A stretch of 64,000 bases of DNA from Pantoea sp. (GTDB lineage Bacteria; Pseudomonadota; Gammaproteobacteria; Enterobacterales; Enterobacteriaceae). The stretch covers positions 372,001 to 436,000 of the forward strand of contig NZ_JAPWKD010000015.1 of NCBI RefSeq assembly GCF_028283705.1. Reading direction: 5' to 3'. The translations under genes and the position numbers were made by a program. The notes beneath the pieces are model-generated. The model ran no database searches, was not told where the DNA came from, and worked only from the letters and a program-made list of their open reading frames with translations. Below, one piece after another: positions 63,196 through 64,000 of the stretch; positions within the stretch are counted from its first letter, which is position 1, and each line of letters begins with the position of its first letter.

Positions 63196-64000
63196 TTATG
63201 ATGTGACAGCGGAAATAAACGGCGTGGACTCCATTTCACGAATAAAATGGTCAATAAACGCTGTCACCGCTTTGGGTAAGCTGCGGCCCGCCAGCGTATT
63301 CAGTTCGATATTGATGCCGTGCAGATCCTGTCCCACCAGCGGGACGGCGCACAAATTATGTGCACGAATATATTCCCGCACCGTCATTTCGGACGCCACC
63401 ACCACGCCCTGTTCGTAGCGTACAAAGGCCAGCAACGCACTGATGGAGTTGGTGACAAACACCGGAGAAATGACGATCCCCTGACGGCTACAGCAGGCAT
63501 CGAACAGGCGGCGCAACATAATTGGCCGTTCCGGCAGCCCGAGAGGATAGCCACTCAGCTGCGAAAGCTGTAAACCGCTGCGCCGGGCAAGCACATGTTC
63601 GGGCGGCATCACCGCCACCAGACGGGACTGCAAACGCCAGGCGACATGAATATTCTCCCCGGGAATCTGGCTGAAAGTCAGCCCGAGGTCACTTTCCCCT
63701 TCACGCAGCCGACGCACCACCTCTTCGGCATGGGTGACATGCAGGCGAAAATGGATATCGGGATAATGACGACGAAAGGAGGCGATCATCATCGGTAAAA
63801 AATCGACACTGAAGCCAGCCGAGCTGTCGATGCGAACTTCGCCTTTCCGCAGCCCGCTCAGTTCAGCCAGTTCATGCACCACCTTTTCACTTTCCAGCTG
63901 GGTGCGGATCGCCCAGGCCGCCAGCAACTCCCCGGCGGCGGTGGGGATCATCCCTTCCTTACGCCGTTCGAACAGGGTTTCCCCCAGCCGATCTTCCAGG
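63196..64000 (-). CDS. LysR-family regulator (5' end beyond the window)
   Basis: The last 268 codons of a LysR-type regulator. The reading frame continues to the window edge: it begins LEDRLGETLFERRKEGMIPT, the end of the helix-turn-helix domain (the usual LFxRxxxGMxPTxAG pattern), then GELLAAWAIRTQLES and the effector domain. The ATG at 63951 is internal and not the start. It lies 200 bp upstream of the MFS-amidase-RidA-FAD operon in the same direction, and probably regulates it. Confidence 0.88.
   Translation of the reverse strand, partial: LEDRLGETLFERRKEGMIPTAAGELLAAWAIRTQLESEKVVHELAELSGLRKGEVRIDSSAGFSVDFLPMMIASFRRHYPDIHFRLHVTHAEEVVRRLREGESDLGLTFSQIPGENIHVAWRLQSRLVAVMPPEHVLARRSGLQLSQLSGYPLGLPERPIMLRRLFDACCSRQGIVISPVFVTNSISALLAFVRYEQGVVVASEMTVREYIRAHNLCAVPLVGQDLHGINIELNTLAGRSLPKAVTAFIDHFIREMESTPFISAVTS

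Overview
The window looks like chromosomal DNA of an enterobacterium, most probably an Erwiniaceae member such as Pantoea. This is inferred from many proteins collinear with E. coli families (YiaJ/K/L, LyxK, SgbH/U/E, AgaR, KbaY/Z, AgaS, Lhr, DgcZ-like), moderately GC-rich coding sequence, and a recurrent intergenic palindrome of the form GTAGCGGYGCGATTTATCGC.. that I associate with this group. No rRNA, tRNA, IS element, phage or CRISPR array was seen.

Layout. (1) 1-9.5 kb: end of an OmpR-type regulator and its histidine kinase; an exported alpha/beta hydrolase followed by a CcdA-thioredoxin (DipZ-like) fusion; an aldehyde dehydrogenase divergent from a LysR gene; a zinc-sensing diguanylate cyclase (DgcZ-like); a RES/Xre toxin-antitoxin pair; an exported lactonase. 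(2) 9.5-15 kb: an AT-rich gene for an unrecognised 1840-residue protein with an HExxH-type motif near its C-terminus. (3) 15.2-20.4 kb: lhr helicase and an exported PEBP/YbhB-like protein. (4) 20.5-33 kb: a full yia/sgb catabolic cluster: IclR regulator YiaJ, a ribose-type ABC importer, an SMP-30 lactonase, YiaK, YiaL, an MFS carrier, LyxK, SgbH, SgbU and SgbE. Read as a pathway, it imports a lactone (dehydroascorbate is the best guess), opens it to 2,3-diketo-L-gulonate, reduces and phosphorylates it, and decarboxylates and epimerises it to D-xylulose 5-phosphate. (5) 33-39.2 kb: an AT-rich two-gene unit coding for a 1753-residue membrane-anchored or exported CHAT-domain protease-like protein and a Tat-signal CHAP/NlpC-like protein. 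This is the best candidate for an undescribed system.

(6) 39.2-54.8 kb: an N-acetylgalactosamine/galactosamine regulon without PTS genes. kbaZ, agaA, a small membrane protein, agaS and kbaY face agaR. A second operon carries a MalFGK-type ABC importer, a NagK-like ROK kinase, a second DeoR regulator and a Gfo/Idh/MocA protein. A divergent DUF4091/GH123-like glycosidase completes the set. Clusters of CTTTC motifs in the three control regions suggest shared DeoR/AgaR regulation. (7) 54.8-64 kb: a TetR regulator with its own operator, a DUF3313 lipoprotein, an orphan ORF, a nitrilase divergent from a LysR gene whose shared promoter holds three 31-bp-phased repeats, and an MFS-amidase-RidA-FAD oxidoreductase operon with a partial LysR gene at the window edge.

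All assignments rest on reading the translated sequence and remembered family features. No database search was run.
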